From JBCAWW01 sp039024315 (GTDB lineage Bacteria; Bacteroidota; Bacteroidia; J057), in the NCBI GenBank assembly GCA_039024315.1, contig JBCCQN010000164.1, positions 1 through 18,625 on the forward strand: a stretch of 18,625 nucleotides of DNA. The letters run 5' to 3'. Positions within the stretch are counted from its first letter, which is position 1. Every line of letters begins with the position of its first letter. Shown here piece after piece: positions 17,401 to 18,625 of the stretch. The position numbers and the translations under genes were made by a program. Below the pieces are notes generated by a model. That model searched no databases and was not told the DNA's origin. It worked only from the letters and a program-made list of their open reading frames with translations.

Positions 17401-17660
17401 TACCAACACTCTGCAGCTTGGAGGTGCCGCTGCGCGGAACGATACATTTGCGCCTCTGCCTCGGCAGTGTTGGCTAACTGAGTAAAAATCAGGGCTGCAT
17501 CTCCATACGCCTGTAAATTTTGTAGGGAATCAGCCTTTTGCGCCATTTGATCTATCGCCGCTCCCTGAGCAAGGGAAAAATATGGTATTAAAATCCCACA
17601 AAGCAGAAATAACGGCTTCAGGATCGCATATTTTTGTTTACCTTTTTTACTCGGCGTCAT
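14490..17660 (-). CDS. Exported TPR-CHAT domain protein with C-terminal membrane anchor (1056 aa)
   Basis: The ATG at 17660 is chosen; a TTG three codons upstream is possible but unneeded. Residues 1-32 form a signal peptide ending YFSLAQ. A long TPR solenoid follows; clear units are at ~117-150 (GKLYYKFGYPEEAKAYYQQA) and ~158-195 (NNLGLVAYFYEDDYRQALLYY), with more to ~520. The linker ELVEKSRANSLRERQ is typical of TPR-CHAT proteins. The C-terminal CHAT (caspase/separase-like) domain has LHFSMHALVDD with His885 and LSACNTGQG with Cys929, the expected His/Cys dyad. HPFFWASLVQIG closes the domain. Residues ~1030-1049 are a hydrophobic helix followed by RRQRKNRV, a stop-transfer tail. With the signal peptide this predicts TPR and CHAT outside the cytoplasm. 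CHAT proteins are known or predicted proteases or signalling scaffolds; the target here is unknown. It is divergent from the barrel gene. Confidence 0.9.
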   Translation of the reverse strand: MTPSKKGKQKYAILKPLFLLCGILIPYFSLAQGAAIDQMAQKADSLQNLQAYGDAALIFTQLANTAEAEAQMYRSAQRHLQAAECWYFEDPNAMYMSLYMADSMFAQSQQNPDTLAANIANSWGKLYYKFGYPEEAKAYYQQALELRQKVRPAKHAELMGSYNNLGLVAYFYEDDYRQALLYYRQALEIAAQNDAVPEIWQARLHANLARTFNSLDQNDSVDLALGRALHFYQAGGLKATHPDLIDLQLEVCVSRIDRADFELAERMLESYVEGLQDPELPLATRKKLPFVLELQGDLYRVKRDWQRAQDAYLRAQNSYQEYPADNPLVALKLPQRLAEIALQQGDLARSEQIYLEILTDSNRLDQATAQSIRLNLGQLYELMDKPEAIREQLRNLDAPEKLDAFNRARFYLMQARLTKGDEAEDLYLKAAAIMEQAFKRHPELSSLYWEIAKWYQLAAQPEQGGAYLEKALQANLREGDGEILSLPQQVVNLSSKARYLQEADPDSALRLYLEADSLLSLLGRYYPAEESRTQLRGNLNNFYAGAISLLFEGERELRDAERLALAFELVEKSRANSLRERQQELAILQADFAPALQDSLSATQSRLAHLRNQWFGADSSQKVALQARIAAAKEACLQWNEQLAAAHPDYYALKFVPAVPTLAEVEGQLREGEYLLNYFVEDELVYVFFIASGERLALKLDDDCLAALPDFLSILQSVDSYYEDGTAIEKRYAALGFELYQKLLAPVLADRPQAQSLWIVPDGILGYLPFETLLTQAASESDDFRSFAYLLNSCPLRYSYFNTAANSTPQRNHLAYAGFAPIYQAEGTEMSVLRSSPLQNLAWARKEVIEGQRIWGGEAFLDEAATEQQLMDLAEWPAVLHFSMHALVDDQDALHSRLAFSPTETHGDLMVHEIYQLPIKSQLAVLSACNTGQGPIFENEGIVSLARAFRYAGCPSVLASLWLVDEKAAFDIHGVYFQALADGADKATALQNAKLTYLDQADSKIAAHPFFWASLVQIGESAPIQVQSNMLYYLILLAVALGLGFWGIRRQRKNRV
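17629..17636 (+). promoter_or_regulatory. Candidate Bacteroidota -7 box for the barrel gene, inside the CHAT gene
   Basis: TATTTTTG matches the TAnnTTTG consensus exactly and lies 57 nt before the ATG at 17693. It falls within the first codons of the opposite-strand CHAT gene, which fits because only 32 nt separate the two start codons. No TTTG -33 box was found at the usual distance, so it is a candidate only. Confidence 0.3.
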
Positions 17661-17692
17661 ATCTATCAAAATAACGCAAAAACCTAAGCCTT

Positions 17693-18472
17693 ATGAAAAT
17701 GACCGTCCCTATGCAACGCCCTCTTTTGTTCTTGATCCTTTGCCTTTTGGCCCAAACTGGATGGAGCCAGGTAGAAACCGAAACGATCATCCGTGATTGT
17801 GCCAAAATTCCTTGCTTCACTAAGTCCGTCAAAAAGACGCTGGGCAATCCAATTATGCCACCAGATTTTCCGATCACGCTGATGGTTAATACTAGTAATG
17901 TACTTGCCGCAGAAAGTGGCTTCGGTAATTTTGGCGCAGAATTTCGCATTGGGATCGCGCCAAAGCGAACCTATCAGGTGCGCAGTACCATTGTAGCCGA
18001 CGAGCAATACGCCAAAGACAAGGATCTCAATAATCGGGTGGTGCATCAAGAGGTCCTCATGATTCATAATCCCAAGACGCCTTATTTCGAGATGGGCGCT
18101 CGCTTGACAAACTTAAACTTCGAAAACCTCGACGGCATTAGCAGAGGACGCAGTTTCCAATTGCAATACCTCGATATCGTACCAGTAGGCGTACGTTACG
18201 ACTTGGCCAAACGCTTGAGCGTAGGCGTAGGCACCAGCTTTTCCTTATTGACAAGCGCGACCCTTGATGGCAGAGAAATCGGCGATCTAGAAAGCAGTGG
18301 TTTCAATCGCTGGGAGCCGGGCTTGATGCTCAATGTACAATATGGCAAACGAGGCCGTGGATTACAGGCCGGATTTACGTATAATCAACGTTTTTCTTAT
18401 CTCAGCGAGACCAATCTCCGATACGGCATTGCTCAATTGAGCCTTGGCTGGGGCTTTGGGGGCCAGAAATAA
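17693..18472 (+). CDS. Predicted outer-membrane beta-barrel protein (259 aa)
   Basis: I do not recognise a named family. The N-terminus is a signal peptide ending QTGWSQ (about residue 26); Met3 and Met7 are alternative starts. After a short Cys-containing segment (DCAKIPCF) come alternating amphipathic stretches typical of barrel strands: FGAEFRIGIAPK, YFEMGARLTNLNF, FQLQYLDIVPVGVRYDL, LSVGVGTSFSLL, LMLNVQYG, LQAGFTYNQRF and IAQLSLGWGF near the C-terminus. PVGVRYDLAKRLSVGVG is common in small Bacteroidota barrel proteins of the OMP_b-brl type. Size suggests roughly 8-10 strands. It is transcribed away from the TPR-CHAT gene across 32 nt, a layout that suggests linked regulation, though that is inference. 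Function is unknown. Confidence 0.8.
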   Translation: MKMTVPMQRPLLFLILCLLAQTGWSQVETETIIRDCAKIPCFTKSVKKTLGNPIMPPDFPITLMVNTSNVLAAESGFGNFGAEFRIGIAPKRTYQVRSTIVADEQYAKDKDLNNRVVHQEVLMIHNPKTPYFEMGARLTNLNFENLDGISRGRSFQLQYLDIVPVGVRYDLAKRLSVGVGTSFSLLTSATLDGREIGDLESSGFNRWEPGLMLNVQYGKRGRGLQAGFTYNQRFSYLSETNLRYGIAQLSLGWGFGGQK

Positions 18473-18487
18473 AGAGAGTTGTTGTCC

Positions 18488-18499
18488 CGATAGCTATCG
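18488..18499. repeat. Perfect 12-nt palindrome CGATAGCTATCG
   Basis: CGATAGCTATCG lies 16 nt after the barrel gene's stop. It is a perfect palindrome without a T-run. Similar CCCGATAGCTATCGGG-like elements are, in my recollection, common in Bacteroidota intergenic DNA, so it may be a dispersed element rather than a terminator. Confidence 0.5.
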
Positions 18500-18565
18500 C
18501 ATAGGCGTCAAGCTAATGGTGTTAACCACGTTTTCTTGCATCCCAAGAAGGATCATACGGCTCCA

Positions 18566-18625
18566 AACCCACCCCTAGCCCCTCCCAGCAGGGGAAGAAT
18601 CTATCGATTCGCTTGCGAATTTCCC
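18566..18625. repeat. Probable dispersed intergenic repeat with nested hairpins, cut by the right edge
   Basis: A pyrimidine-rich tract (18566-18586) leads into CCCCT (18579-18583) pairing with AGGGG (18590-18594). Beyond it GGGAA (18592-18596) can pair with TTCCC (18621-18625), enclosing a second perfect hairpin, ATTCGC-TT-GCGAAT (18607-18620). No coding potential is evident. The 'CCCCTCCCAGCAGGGG' pattern resembles repeats I recall from Bacteroidota genomes, so repeat status is inferred. Confidence 0.45.

Noticed and set aside
17661..17669. TTG start of the CHAT gene at 17669
   Set aside because: An ATG three codons later gives the same signal peptide; nothing supports the rare start.
17693..18067. 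Minus-strand frames 17647-17949 and 17684-18067
   Set aside because: Antisense to the barrel gene, which has a signal peptide and regular beta-strand pattern; no support for the opposite frames.

Overview
The window looks like chromosome from a Bacteroidota bacterium, most likely an environmental Saprospiria- or Cytophagia-like lineage. The grounds are: a SusC/RagA-type TonB-linked receptor; two secreted proteins ending in type IX secretion (Por) sorting tails; a large TPR-CHAT protein; a PNGase F-type glycoamidase; and weak or absent Shine-Dalgarno sequences. Genus assignment is inference only. No rRNA, tRNA, CRISPR array, transposase, phage gene or origin was seen.

Layout, left to right. 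(1) 1-2196, minus: the first 732 codons of a SusC-like receptor that runs off the left edge. (2) 2431-4426, minus: two genes 22 nt apart, a 506-residue secreted protein built of ~30-residue Tyr/Trp repeats with a T9SS tail, then a 150-residue secreted protein of unknown function, followed by a good intrinsic terminator. (3) 4637-8161, plus: a 1174-residue T9SS-exported PNGase F homologue whose catalytic domain is split by a ~530-residue insert containing a LamG module. It is followed 29 nt later by a membrane fatty-acid desaturase (8191-9297). (4) 9441-12290, plus: a visibly AT-richer two-gene block, an AraC-type regulator and an exported class-C beta-lactamase-like serine hydrolase. (5) 12409-14408, minus: a NatA/NatB-like ABC exporter (ATPase then permease). 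(6) 14490-17660, minus: an exported TPR-CHAT protein with a C-terminal membrane anchor. It is divergent, across only 32 nt, from (7) 17693-18472, plus: an outer-membrane beta-barrel-like protein. The right edge holds small palindromes and what looks like a dispersed repeat.

The most notable features are two. First, a pair of nearly perfect palindromes (9363-9407 and 12345-12385) in the same orientation bracket the AraC/hydrolase block. They differ at two stem positions, and both differences are compensated on the other arm, so the hairpin itself appears to be conserved. A related AGCGTTC-S-GCG core recurs elsewhere in the window, including inside genes. Second, the PNGase F-like enzyme has an enormous insertion in a loop beside its first catalytic residue.

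Functionally this is mostly surface biology: outer-membrane uptake (SusC), secreted glycan or glycoprotein processing (PNGase-like), lipid desaturation, export (ABC-2), and possible extracytoplasmic proteolysis or signalling (CHAT, serine hydrolase). No single pathway links all the genes.
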